Shown here piece after piece: positions 1 to 10,556 of a stretch of DNA of 64,000 nucleotides. Made by a program: the position numbers and the translations under genes. Origin of the DNA: Scilla litardierei (taxonomy: Eukaryota; Streptophyta; Magnoliopsida; Asparagales; Asparagaceae); the NCBI GenBank assembly GCA_030789695.1, contig CM061139.1:200047641-200111640 (forward strand), given 5' to 3'. Positions within the stretch are counted from its first letter, which is position 1. Each line of letters opens with the position of its first letter. The notes beneath the pieces were generated by a model. That model was not told where the DNA came from and ran no database searches. It saw only the letters and a list, made by a program, of their open reading frames with translations.

Positions 1-112
1 ATCCTGTAAGGAACATGTATCTAATTCACATGACACATCACTGGGGTTTGGGGTAACTCATTGTAGAGAGTGTGGGAGCTATGACCGGGGGTTCATCTAC
101 TTGCATGCCTGT

Positions 113-284
113 GTCGGCAAAACTACAAGGTCTGCCTGCGTTGGCAAAACTACAAGGTCTGCCTGAGTGGCAAAATTACAAGGTCTGCCTGCGTCGGCAA
201 AATTACAAGGTCTGCCCGCGTCGGCAAAACTACAAGGTCTGCCCGCGTCGGCAAAATTACAAGGTCTGCCTGCGTCGGCAAAAT
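113..284. repeat. 27-bp minisatellite, six units
   Basis: Six head-to-tail units of about 27 bp (one is 26 bp), each built on GTCGGCAAAACTACAAGGTC plus TGCCTGC, with single-base variation such as AAAACT/AAAATT and TGCC/CGCC. A partial seventh unit ends near 284. Open frames across it exist only because the unit length is a multiple of three. There are no unique spacers, so this is not a CRISPR array. Confidence 0.93.
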
Positions 285-352
285 GGTCCCTGGCAAGAGA
301 TGAACTCAATGGTTGCATATCATACTCTCCTACGTGAGTCACGTGGTTACTT

Positions 353-520
353 TTGCACAGTCACCTTTACTTCACGCATTACAGTCATCTTTACTTCACA
401 GTCACCTTTACTTTACACATTGCATGCACTTTACCTACCACACTTGTGCAGCCACCTATACTTTACTTGCGTACTTTTGGCTACAGCGGAAGCATACTTC
501 ACTTGCTTAGCCTACTTTAC
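353..520. repeat. Degenerate CTTTACTTCAC-rich repeat tract
   Basis: Imperfect copies of CAGTCACCTTTACTTCAC and shorter variants (CTTTACTTCAC, CTTTACACAT, TATACTTTACTTGC) recur from about 353 to 520, directly downstream of the minisatellite. The period is irregular. No gene was recognised. Confidence 0.55.
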
Positions 521-1176
521 ACTTGCACTACCACAATACTGTTTGTTCTCTTAGTTCAGTTTACTTTTACTACTCAGCTGTATACAGTTGTTGCTCAGTA
601 CTTTACCTTCGCTCTGGTTTGCTTGTAAGTAGTTACTTTTTATCATACTTGTACACAACTTTTATTACTATTACTAGAATTGTTGTGACTTACCTACAGT
701 TCCATCTTCGTGGCACCGTAGACGACGTACATATGGAGGTAGATGCTCTTGAGTTGATATCGCCAGAGTTTGACCATGAGACCACATCTTTCAGAGTTAT
801 TTGTACTTATGTACTTCTTTTCTTTCATGTATATTTGTTGAGACATTTGGTACAGTATGGATTGTAATAATTGGACACTATTTGGATATTTTTGTACATC
901 TCTGCATCATGGCTATTTTGGTTTCACTGGTAACCTGCAGGACCTGCGCAAATATCAAATAAGTAACGGGCCCCCGGGAGCGGGTCGATACAAGTTTGGT
1001 GGCCCACGCAGGTCCGCGCTAATTACCTCGTGAACAATATAGTAAGGTCATGGTGTACAATATAAAATACTCAAATTGAACTCTCGAGTACAGAACGCCT
1101 CGGAGTTTTCACTTGTACGGGACGTACAGATGAAGCGTCCTTATTACCATTTTCATTAGGTCATCCTTGATCCTCA
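521..1176. other. Intergenic stretch without a recognised gene
   Basis: Pyrimidine-rich DNA with short open frames that lack recognisable domains. A GC-rich patch lies near 965-1020 with a run of C and G around ACGGGCCCCCGGGAGCGGG. Nothing else can be supported. Confidence 0.5.
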
Positions 1177-1623
1177 TCACTTCCTTTGAACTATTAACCC
1201 TTGCTTAGGAACTCGTGTTCCATTCTTGGTTATACCCTCCCTAGTAACCTCTTTTGCTAGCAACGAATTGCAGAGGTACAAGACCATCTCGCACTTGTAA
1301 CGTTGGCAATGGAGGCAGAGGATCCCATTGGTGGATGCCAAGATGTTTAGGACATCGACGACGTCTCCTATGAATCTCAGGGAAGCATCGGGCACGCCGA
1401 CAAGCTCACCTCTATCGAGCGTGCCGTCTAGAAACAAGAGGCATCGTCCGTGGTGTCGAGAGAAACCGAGCAATGTTTAGCTGCGAGCCCATGTTATAGC
1501 ATCTTGAATAGATGATCGTCGGAGATGGATCGAATCCAATTCTTTCTTGTGTACTTTAGCAGGCACATGGATTTGAAGGGAATCCGAGGGAGGATGTTGT
1601 AGATTATGACCTCTTCTAGCGAG
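1177..1623 (-). pseudogene. F-box protein fragment (F-box plus start of F-box-associated domain)
   Basis: Read on the minus strand from about 1622 to 1494, the translation follows the plant F-box motif: SLEEVIIYNILPRIPFKSM, then a segment with CLLKY..KNWIRSISDDH and FKML. This matches the family pattern LP.E.I..IL.RLP.KSL followed by C..W..LISD..F. A stop follows at 1494-1496. A second open segment (1473 to 1177) carries FIGDVVDVLNILASTNGIL, the pattern seen where F-box-associated (FBA) domains begin (S..GLL.C). F-box proteins are substrate receptors of SCF ubiquitin ligases. The stop and frame change between the halves, the in-frame stop just upstream of the F-box, and the missing rest of the FBA domain show that this is a relic. 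No functional neighbour is visible. Confidence 0.68.
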
Positions 1624-2320
1624 CAACATCCGTCTGCTTACGTCGTCGACGCTGCACTACTGTTTTGTTGAGCTTTTTCGTTGGCTTCAGCTACTCATTA
1701 GCCATGGAAGAATGCTAAGGATGATATCTCGACGAGATATGTTAAGAAAGAGCGGAATTGTAATTTGTATGACATTGTCAAATCTAAGAGGTTCTATAGT
1801 CCAGGCACCCTCAATATCTGATCTCTCATGATGAGCTTTTCCCTTAAGACCCACACACCAAACAGCCAAGAGCTTGGTACATCAATGATGCATTAATTAT
1901 GGAAATATTATTGATAGCAAGGGAAGACTGCCAGAAAGTGCAACAATATCCTTATCGAACACGCCTATCCGGTAGAAAACATCTCTCAGATCCTGCTGAC
2001 CTAGAACACATGCCAAATGCATTAAGTTGCAATTTTCCAAAGATCAAATAACTTTGAGAATAGATTTGAAAATTTTTTAATCATCCATGGTGACGTCAAA
2101 GTAATAGAAATTAGGTATTTGACGTCGAAATTTTTTGAAGAGAACTATTTTCTTCTCTTCATTGAGAATCTTTGCTTCACTAATATATATTGCATAGACA
2201 TGCTTTCCTTGTCATGTAACATAGAGCTCCTAGTCAAATACACGAGAGGGCTACAAAATGTTGCTTCAAGTTTGTAGTCAGCCCAACGCGTCGATGCAGC
2301 ATGCATGTGATCCGCATCTG
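1624..2320. other. Intergenic stretch without a recognised gene
   Basis: A 60-codon minus-strand frame (1687-1869) and a second near 2145-2435 have no recognisable domain. The second runs into the 296-bp tandem repeat. They may be decayed flanks of the F-box relic, but nothing proves it. Confidence 0.4.
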
Positions 2321-3467
2321 TGAATGCGATGAAGCAATATCCTGTCATATGGATTTCATAGCAGCAATTCCTCGAACAAGTGGTGTGCAAGCAGAGTTTT
2401 AACCTTTCATTGAATAGTTGGGGTGCACAAAACACTTGGATGAAAACATGACATCATTTTGTCTAGCAGGTCGAAGGCGTATTCTTGTAGCAACAAAGTT
2501 TGGCTGATTTTTTATGTTGGAAAAGTGTAGATTCACCGCTACGTTGATGGCCATATGATGCAATTTTGCTACCATTTTGGGGGCTGGTTTGGGACAGTTT
2601 TGATGTTGTTATGGAGGGGAATGCAAGGAAGCGACATCCTGATATGGATTTCATAGCAGCAATTCCTCGAACAGGTGGCGTACAAGCAGAGTTCCGACTT
2701 TTCATTGAATAGTTGGGGTGCACAGAACATTTGGATGAAAGACCTGACATCATTTTGTCTAGTAGGTCGAAAGCGTATGCTTGTAGCAATAAAGTTTGGG
2801 TGATTTTTTAGGTTGAAAAGGTGTAGATTCACCGTATGTTGATGGCCATAGAATGCAATTTTGCTACCGTTTCGGGGCGGGTTTGGAACAGTTTTGATGT
2901 TGTAATGGAGGGGAATGCGAGGAATCGACATCCTGTCATATGGATTTTATAACAGCAATTCCTCGAACAGGTGGTGTGCAAGCAGAGTTCTGACATTTCA
3001 TTGAATTGTTGGGGTGCACAGAACACTTGGATGAAAGACCTGACATCATTTTGTCTATCAGGTCGAAGGTGTATGCTTGTATCAACAAAGTTTTGCTGAT
3101 TTTTTAGGTTGAAAAAATGTAGATTCGCTGCTACGTTGATGGCCATAGGAGTCAATTTTGTTACCGTTTCGGGGCTGGTTTGGAATAGTTTTGATGTTGT
3201 AATTGAGGGGAATGCGAGGAAGCGACATCCTGATATGGATTTGATAGTAGCAATTCCTCGAACAGGTGGTGTGTAAGCAGAGTTCTGACCTTTCATTGAA
3301 TAGGTGGGGTGCACAGAACACTTGGATGAAAGACCTGACATCATTTTGTCTAGAAGGTCGAATGTATATTCTTGTAGTAACAAAGTTTGGCTGATTTTTT
3401 AGGTTGGAAAAGTGTAGATTCATTGCTACGTTGATGGCCATAAGAGGCAATTTTGTTATCGTTCCGG
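2321..3467. repeat. 296-bp tandem repeat, about four units
   Basis: The marker GACATCATTTTGTCTA recurs with ACATCATTTT at 2451, 2747, 3043 and 3338, giving spacings of 296, 296 and 295 bp. A second marker, CAATTCCTCGAACA, and a third, TTGATGGCCATA, recur with the same period. Units differ by scattered substitutions and short indels. The minus strand is open over long stretches in each unit, with peptides such as MMSGLSSKCSVHP recurring. Because 296 is not a multiple of three, the same peptide appears in successive frames. That makes a single translated repeat protein unlikely. The source of the unit was not recognised. Confidence 0.93.
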
Positions 3468-3790
3468 ATATTAACTTGAAATATACCGCAAACGTTTGGG
3501 TATTTTTTGTGATTTCCCCTGTGAAGAATGAGGGGATGGGCATAATCGTTGAAATTTTATCACGTGTTGCCACGTGTTCAATCATTTGAACGGAAAATAA
3601 AAAAGGTATTAAGTATATGCCGACATATAACGTTAGGGTTAAAATCTATACAAGTTAAAAGTTCAGGGTATTAACTTGAAAGATACCCCAAAAGTTAGGC
3701 TATTTTTTCGTGAATACCACTTGTTAAGGCCAAAAATGATCGAAACAATGATGATGTTGACGTGGACCCTTTCTTGCTAAGTTGGAGCCT
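3468..3790. repeat. Direct repeat of a TATTAACTTGAAA motif in AT-rich spacer
   Basis: Two related segments begin TATTAACTTGAAA at about 3470 and 3669. Each is followed by TATACC/GATACC, a CAAA run, AGTT or CGTT, then TATTTTTTGTG or TATTTTTTCGTG. They are about 200 bp apart and resemble the ends of a small non-autonomous element. No target duplication was confirmed. Confidence 0.4.
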
Positions 3791-4440
3791 CGTCAGTCGG
3801 TTGAGTGAGACCCTAGGTTAGTAGTACCAGGGTCGTTGACATTTGTAGTTGACTTGCGAAGCTTGTTCGACCCTGGATGGATCGAACCTTAGTCGATTGA
3901 TATTGAGAAGCACCGGCACGACCTTCCCGCTGGATTGGGCCTCGACGATCTGCACCACAAGGAAGCGTCGGGGGTCGGATCTGGGTCCCGACCCAAATCC
4001 CATCTGATGCTTAAGTTAGAACGAGACTTAAGGGAGGAAGCTTGGAGCTGCTGATATCGACCCACGGAGCCTCGTCTCAAGTCTAGCGTCGCAAGCTATT
4101 TTGAGGAAGAAGTATTAGTTGGAGTATAGAATGTCAGAGTATTAGATCTCGTACCTAGGGAGTCGAAACCCCTTTTACATTGTCCTTTCGGGTATTTATA
4201 GATGACGACCTGCCGATTGCGAATAACAATCCCTCATTCATCAGGGCGGGATCTTCTTTAGGATTGATGGTAACGTCTGTCTATTTACTTGGTCCCATTA
4301 ACTCCTCCCCGAGTACAGCGGGAGTCCAACGGTCAAATAAGTCATTCTTTGACTGAGCATTATTCAGCCGTAATGACAAGTTTCAGGTTGTAGGCTCTAA
4401 CTGGGCAGTGTATCTTGACACCGATTCGTGGGCCGTACAC
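3791..4440 (-). mobile_element. Probable decayed LTR fragment
   Basis: GATGCTTAAGTTAG (about 4007) followed by purine-rich sequence, a promoter-like TATTTATAGATGACG near 4193, and blocks of GC-rich codon-like sequence resemble reversed plant gypsy LTRs that carry a GATGCCTAAGTCAG-like motif. No partner LTR, primer site or coding domain is present nearby. The call rests on motif resemblance only. Confidence 0.3.
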
Positions 4441-5047
4441 GTGCACCATCACCCCTTAAAAAATTCAATTCATCAATTCAGAATAAAATTAACTAAAAAT
4501 AAAATTAAGGAGTTCCATTTCATCTCATGCATCCTCTTCATTTCCTACATCTCCTCGTTCCTCTTCTTCAATTCATCTTCATCTTCATCTTCTACCTCTC
4601 CAAAATAAAAAGAATTTTGGGTGATGCATGACATGAAGGCTAAGAAGAGAAGAAGAGGAGATGCCTGAGGGAATGATAGGAGAGAGCAGAGTAGTTCTTC
4701 AATTCCTATTTATCTTCTTCAATTCGTTTTTTGTCCACCTTCATCCCCTTCCCTTTTCTGGGCACCTATACATTGGAGGAGACAAAAGGGAAGGGCAGAA
4801 TTGAAATAGGAGCAGTGTGTAAAGTAAAAAGCTAGTGTAAAAAAAGTTGGGTGTGTCACATGTGTGGTATGAAAAATATTCTGTTTTTTGTTATATTATA
4901 AAATTTTAAATTTGCTTGAAAAATATTCAATATTAGTCTCATATTTTAGGTATTATCGCTATCTTTCCAATGATACTAACATCATTAAATTTGGTGATGT
5001 GATATGAAAAATATTAATAGTGACATAATATGCTAATACGAAGGCAT
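4441..5047. other. 5' flank with purine/pyrimidine-rich inverted segments
   Basis: The stretch holds a CACGTG core near 4439, a CTTCATCTTC-rich tract (4560-4600), and an inverted pair CCCTTCCCTTTT (about 4746-4757) and AAAAGGGAAGGG (about 4785-4796) that could fold into a hairpin. It may be part of a small inverted-repeat element. No gene was recognised. Confidence 0.35.
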
Positions 5048-5166
5048 GAATATTGCCCCTTCACCCAAGCCTGCTGGCTTATTGTTATTTGCCCTATCTT
5101 ACTTTTGAGAAATTGAGGTTTCGATTCCTGCTTTTCCATGTATTAAAAAAAGAATAGTGCCCCTTC
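5048..5166 (+). mobile_element. tRNA-derived SINE with 15-bp target duplication
   Basis: The body is about 89 bp (5063-5151). It has an A-box-like TGGCTTATTGTT (5075-5086) and a B-box-like GGTTTCGATTCC (5117-5128), spaced as in a tRNA internal promoter, and ends in a short A-rich tail. It is flanked by GAATATTGCCCCTTC (5048-5062) and GAATAGTGCCCCTTC (5152-5166), a 15-bp duplication with one mismatch. These features match a small plant SINE moved by LINE machinery. It lies about 390 bp upstream of the receptor kinase start codon. Confidence 0.75.
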
Positions 5167-5206
5167 GTATTTATCATCCCTTTCAAATTTGGCTTCAAAT
5201 TGGAGC

Positions 5207-5238
5207 CCGGTGAAGTTGCCCGGTTAAAACTTCACCGG
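5207..5238. repeat. 9-bp perfect inverted repeat
   Basis: CCGGTGAAG (5207-5215) and CTTCACCGG (5230-5238) are exact reverse complements separated by 14 bp. This could be a small hairpin or a dyad protein site in the upstream region of the receptor kinase gene. There is no functional evidence. Confidence 0.5.
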
Positions 5239-5549
5239 ATCAAAATGAAGCTAAGAAGGCCAATTAGAGATGCCCTAATCAAATGTCTTTGATTTTGTGA
5301 CTGTTTCTCTATTTTGCACAAATACATTTCCTTCTAGTAGGGGGCCAATTTGTCGTCGAGACACTGAGTCCATAAACATTTTGGTGGTGTTCCTTCCCCC
5401 AACACCAAGTTGACTAGAGTTTGAGACGGAGATGGCTCGACTTTGGAGGCTAATTAGTGCGCGTTTTTCAATGATAAATTAATGCGCCGCTGGGAAATCC
5501 ACCAAAGCATAAACAAAGTTAAAAAATAAAAAAATAATTATATAATTAA
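5239..5549 (+). promoter_or_regulatory. Proximal upstream region of the receptor kinase gene
   Basis: This is AT-rich DNA upstream of the start codon. The only strong TATA-like string, TTATATAATT, lies about 5-15 bp before the ATG. That is too close to be the core promoter of this start, so the transcription start and 5' UTR cannot be placed. The motif GGCCAATTAGAGATGCCC (from about 5257) resembles ends of plant miniature elements. Confidence 0.3.
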
Positions 5550-6864
5550 ATGGAGCGAAGCCATAGCCGTACAACCCTCCTGCTGTCGATCTTCTTCATG
5601 CTCGTCTCCTCCGCGGCCACGGCAGCCACCGCCAGAGACACCATATCTCCGACCAACCCACTCTCCGACAACGAGACCTTGGTCTGCGCGAGCAAAGCCT
5701 TCGCATTGGGCTTCTTCACTCCGTCAGGCACGGACAACAGCTACATAGGCCTATGGTACAATCAAATCTCCGAGCCTGACGGCCACACAATCCTCTGGGT
5801 CGCCAACCGCCAGAACCCCGTCGTTGGTGGCTCCGCCGGAGCCCTCCTTTCCGTCACCCCCGACGGCCGTCTCACCATCACCAGCAGCAACAAGACGGTC
5901 GTGTGGGCGAGCCCAAACTCGACGGTAATACTAACTAGCGCCGTAGCCCAATTGCTCGACAACGGCAACCTCGTCGTTAAGAAAGACGGCGACAATAGCG
6001 GCAGCAGCTACGGCTGGCAGGGCTTCAACTACTTGACTGACACGCTGATCCCAGGCATGAGAATCGGCCTTGACCGGACCACCGGCAACAACCGCACGCT
6101 CGTGGCGTGGGCCTCGGCATCCGACCCCTCGCCGGCGACTTATTACTTGTTCATGGACGTGGAAGGCGATCCCGAGATTTATTTCTACCAAGCATCGACG
6201 CCGATATGGCGAACCGGGCCGTGGGACGGCATGCATCTCAGCGGCATACCGGACATGGGCACCTACAGGGACATCAGCTTCGGATTCGCAAACGACGCTA
6301 GCGAGGTCACGTATTTCTACAGCATCAGCAATCAGACGCTGGTGACGAGGCTATTTGTGAACAGCACCGGCGTGGTTCAGGTTGCGTTTTGGCTGTGGGA
6401 GACCAACCAGTGGAAATATTCCTGGACCGCACCCGAGGACACCTGCGACCATTTCGGATACTGCGGCCCTTCTGGCCTCTGCGACTTGATCGCGTCGCCG
6501 ACATGCAGCTGCTTGACGAATGGGTTCTCGCCAAAGAATCAGGCGAACTGGAACCTGAGGGACGGGCATGACGGGTGCAAGAGAAATAATGCGTTGGATT
6601 GCAGGAATGGGACCGATGTGTTCAACACTGTGAGCAATGTTAAGCTGCCCCAGTCCGAGAACTGCACGGTTGATATGAGCCTGAACCTCGCTCAGTGCGA
6701 GCAGTTGTGCCGGCAGAATTGTTCGTGTATCGCGTATGCGAGCGCCAATGTGAGCAACGGGGGAAGCGGGTGCGTGATTTGGGTCGGCGACCGGCTGTTT
6801 GATACCCGGAATTATTTTGGCAACGGACAGGATCTGTACGTACGCGTGGCCGCCGCGGATGTTG
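5550..6864 (+). CDS. G-type lectin S-receptor-like Ser/Thr kinase, exon 1 (ectodomain)
   Basis: Exon 1 encodes 438 residues plus one base. Residues 1-28 form a signal peptide (hydrophobic LLLSIFFMLVSSAATA). Residues about 30-155 are the bulb-type mannose-binding lectin domain (FALGFF at 51-56, IGLWYN at 66-71, TILWVANRQNP at 80-90, LLDNGNLVV at 135-143). Residues about 215-330 are the S-locus glycoprotein domain (WRTGPWDGMHLSG at 220-232), followed by a cysteine-rich EGF-like stretch (CDHFGYCGPSGLCD, 299-312). Residues about 365-435 are the PAN/apple domain (QCEQLCRQNCSCIAYA). Several NxS/T sites suit a glycosylated extracellular protein. The family acts as plasma-membrane receptors in self-recognition, immunity or stress signalling. 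The ligand here is unknown. The exon ends at GATGTTG before GTATGT. The open frame runs on to 6986 only by reading into the intron. Confidence 0.95.
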
Positions 6865-7570
6865 GTATGTGTTTCTACCTCGAATTTTCCTTGGATTTAA
6901 AAATTAATGTAAGCTTTACGGCAAGTTTAGATAGTAATGCTTGGCGTGAACCGATGCATAAACCGATTTTTCTGCCGGTGGTCTAATATCTGAGAAAAAC
7001 AAGAGTCCTTTTGTCTGACCCAAACCAATATGAGTAACCTGCCCTTTGGTAGCTTCTCCTTAAGCACCTCCTTGGAATTTTATGTTTGCTAGAGTTTGGC
7101 TAATCATAGGCACTTGATCTTTAACCGTGATTGTGTTTAGGTGGATGAAAAAATGTTTGGAACAACTCACAAAGGTAAACCTTACAGCAAGAGGAGATAG
7201 CTAGTAACAGAAAAGATGTTAAACAATTATATTCTTTTTTTTTGCTTGCTTATAAAAATCTACAACCATCTCTATTTGAATGTATCTTGTGACTCTTGAA
7301 CGCACTCATTCAATTACCTGTTTAATGAGAATTCTAAGAGACACATATGTGACTCTTGGACAATCTCATTTAATCACCTACATAATGGGAATGCTAAGCG
7401 ACACATGTATGTAATTACAATTTGGACACCATGAATAGAATCGTAACAGACACATTGAATTCAATTATTTAGATAATTCTAAAAAACAAAATGCATGTAA
7501 TTTCTAGAATTTGACTAGATTCTTAACTTGGTTCATGCCCTCAGTGACGTAACCAGCCCTTTGGTTTGGT

Positions 7571-8200
7571 GTGCTCCCAATACGTATATATGTTGATGGG
7601 GGCCTATTACACACACATATCTATATTATAAATGATGAAGTTGTCCTATGTGGCCCCTGTGTCCCAATCATATTTTGTATGGGAGCCACATGGGACTCCA
7701 ACTCACCCCAACGGCCCAAAGTCCACCGAAAAACCCCGCAAATACACCTTACCACCCAAAACAAGAACCCAACTTCACACCCACCGCTCCAAAAATTCCA
7801 AAACCCCTCCGGACGATACACACACTCACAACCACTCTTTCCATTCAATCCGGTTTGGGTGCACCTTTTACTCTCTGACGATACCGCCACACACACTCTC
7901 ACTCCCTTTTGGTTCATGGTGATTTTTTTTGCGACGTGCACTATGTGCACCGGTTATTTCTACAAATGAGTCCCATGTGACATGTTTGTCCCATCGCCAC
8001 ATGGGACATCCACTTCACCCACAACTCAAAAAATCAACCCTCAAACTCACTTATTTACATAGTTGCCATTCCATCCTCATCCCAAAAAATCTTTCAAATC
8101 TTGGTGGGGGCCCATGCCCCTACAACCTATTGCACAGATCCACCCATGCATGCACTTAACCAATTTAGTTTAACGAACAAAAATCCCACTTAAACTAAAT
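7571..8200. other. C-rich segment between the copia F LTR and its coding remnant
   Basis: Unusually C/A-rich DNA contains repeated CCACATGGGAC (about 7686 and 7998). GGGGGCC strings lie near both ends (about 7599 and 8106). It may be a small element inserted into copia F, but clear terminal repeats and a target duplication were not found. Long frames across it reflect low complexity. Confidence 0.35.
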
Positions 8201-8229
8201 TTCCTTCATTCAGTCATTCGAAGCAATAT

Positions 8230-8997
8230 CTTGAACTTGAAGAAGAGCTACATATTTACTGGCTTTGTAAAGATATCAATATCTATACCGGCCCATTGCT
8301 TATAGCCTTTTGCCACCAATTTGTCTTTATACTCTCCACTTTACTTTCAACATTCTTCATTCTTCTTAAATTAGTAGATCCAGTTAACTCTACTAGCTTC
8401 ATGATCCTTTTGAAGTGAGGCAAATTCCAATATTTGATTTTTTTCAATGGTTTTAATCTCATTGTACATGACTGCTTGTCATTTCTCATCATATGCAGCT
8501 TCTTCCTAATAAATAGGCCTATTATCTGCAAATAAACGAACTAGATGTAGCTCGATTGTATCTTGATAGACAAACTTATTTATACGCCTTGTTTTTCTTG
8601 AAACTTCTGTCGGAGGATGTAGTCGAAGATATATAAGAGGATGAACCCCAAGGAGTAGACAAGGATAGACAAGGATAGAGCTGAAGATATTGTCGATGAC
8701 GAAATCATTATCCTTGTTACCTTTTTGTCTTCTCATTCTTCTAAGTACAATTCTAAGACATTTATTCATCAAATTGTATATCTTGGCTTACATACAAATA
8801 AGATTATTATGATCAAATAAGTTATAATCTTTAGATCTTAGATCATGCCCATTGATAATAAACTTGTTGCTTAGATCATTAAGTTTGGTTCTTCTTTGTT
8901 GTGACGCCTGAGCATAAGCTATACTTTTAAATCCCTCTAAATGAGTAACATTAGGTGTCTGATCGCTCCATGCTTCTTGTGGATTTATATTCTTCAA
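8230..8997 (-). pseudogene. Copia F polyprotein remnant (integrase end to RT start)
   Basis: On the minus strand, 8997-8788 reads NINPQEAWSDQTPNVTHLEG and continues with FKSIAYA and RTKLNDLSNKFI. This matches the copia integrase C-terminal part (INP.EAW.G..P.V.HLR.FG..AY.....KLD..S....F.GY). Downstream segments on the minus strand (8772-8506 and 8531-8283) retain LFADNRPIYW-like and NLPHFKRIMKLV pieces and ESKVESIKTNWWQKAI, matching the start of reverse transcriptase (NKTWELV.LP... and VE.YKARLVAKG). Several frameshifts and stops separate the pieces. There is no catalytic core, so this is a dead relic. Confidence 0.75.
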
Positions 8998-10556
8998 GCC
9001 GTTGGTTCATATTATGTTTGGTTCCATGGCGATTTTTTGTTTTGCTCTTCTTTTAGAATCAAGTGTTTGTAACTCGCTACAAACACTTTGCGCTCGCTGT
9101 ATAACATTTTGTGACGAGTTCCTCTTTTTCTCAGTCAAAGTAATCACAACTCATTGTGATTGCTTGCCTTATGTATATCTTATATACTTTGTATATTTTT
9201 CCTTCGTTTATCATGACGCGTTCGTTATCTTTGTGAGGTTCTAAAATTATAATTTCTATTTTGTCAATGGTTGATCGTATTTTTCGATCATGTCATAAGT
9301 ACGACAACAACGCTAGCTACGTATAAAGACCAAGAATCATAATTATTTGGTTAGTATGAGATTGGATTATCTTATAACGTAAATTTAGACTTATCAGTGA
9401 TAATTACTGCGCAGTCCGATCTCTTTGTCACGACTACGTCGCTAAAATATCTATAGGATGAAAATCCGTCAAACGCTAATAATATCTTAATGTTGTAAGT
9501 TGTGGATGTGATGTCATACTCACCATAAATCAAACTTATAACTCTAATGAGTTTGTCCATTTTACCTTATCCAAAGATTTACAATGAATTTATACTGACT
9601 TCTTGCAATACTAATCTTCCAAACTAGAGGAGACGAATTTCATCTAGACTGACACTTTCCTTCACATGCTTTGGATCACATCTATGGAGTAGCTAGCAAT
9701 GACTCCGTCATCATTGGTCAGTAAAAGCTAAAGCATAGTAATCTCATTTACAAGATAAATGTTAACCTATACTAGTCGTCACTTGAGAGTTTTTATTGAC
9801 AGTAAGCGTATTCTACCATGTAGAATCTTCTCGATAGGTTGTTCTGTGAACTTATTCAGGTACATACGCATTGTCTCACTATGTTTGCATATCGAATGGC
9901 TATGAGACCAATCATTGCCATATCAAATGATAAAGATTAGTATACAATAGTTTATCTGGAATATTAAAATTCCATCTTGATATTTTCATGATCATGAATA
10001 TTTTGAGTTGTGCTTAAGCCGACCGATTAGGTCTCATTATCATAATCTTATTATGATCCTAATCTCTTCACACACACTAAAGATTTTATTTATGCAATTA
10101 TATGTTAATGTACATATTCATATCAAGAAATCACAGAGATAGAGATTACCAAATAACCTATCATTATTTTGAATAACATGTGTCAATTATGATAATTATC
10201 TTAAGAGCATACATATTCCAATAATATAACCATTTTGCACCACCTTTATGAGTTCTTGTACGCCAATCAATGCCTCCATTTGTAAAGGCCGAGTTTTATA
10301 GTTGCTACTAATAAATCGAGGAGCGGGAAAATAGAAGTTTAATTGTAGTGAACTTTGCTTTGATACCCATTAGTTGGTTTATGTGGAGGAAAAAAGTGTG
10401 GGAAAACTCATATATGTAAAAGTTAAAATAAGAGGAGATTATAGGAGAAAAGATGCTAAACAATTTTTCCTCTTTTTTTCTTATTTACAAATGTCTACAA
10501 CCATGGTTATTTATAGATATCTTGTATGACTCTTGAACTCCTTTAAGAAATCAACA

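Larger units (their letters stand above)
7132..10552 (-). mobile_element. Decayed Ty1/copia element F, reverse orientation
   Basis: Two related end segments begin TGTTTAGGTGGATGAAAAAA (7132) and TTGGTTTATGTGGAGGAAAA (about 10375). Both continue through similar sequence to TCTACAACCAT and ATGACTCTTGAAC-like stretches, consistent with a left 3' LTR and a right 5' LTR cut short at about 10552. A degenerate tRNA-Met primer site (reverse complement CTTTGATACCC) lies at about 10358-10368, just inside the right LTR. Coding remnants lie at 8230-8997. The 9001-10350 interior is AT-rich and without recognisable frames. Confidence 0.7.

Noticed and set aside
113..284. CRISPR array
   Set aside because: Units are contiguous without unique spacers, and the genome is a plant.
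72..554. 160-codon plus-strand frame as a gene
   Set aside because: It is open only because the 27-bp repeat unit is a multiple of three; no domain was found.
1687..1869. 60-codon minus-strand frame as part of the F-box gene
   Set aside because: No F-box or FBA motif, and stops lie between it and the F-box segment.
5550..6986. The 478-codon frame as a complete single-exon gene
   Set aside because: Phase, splice signals and domain order show that exon 1 ends at 6864. The last 40 codons are intronic, although intron retention is listed as a hypothesis.
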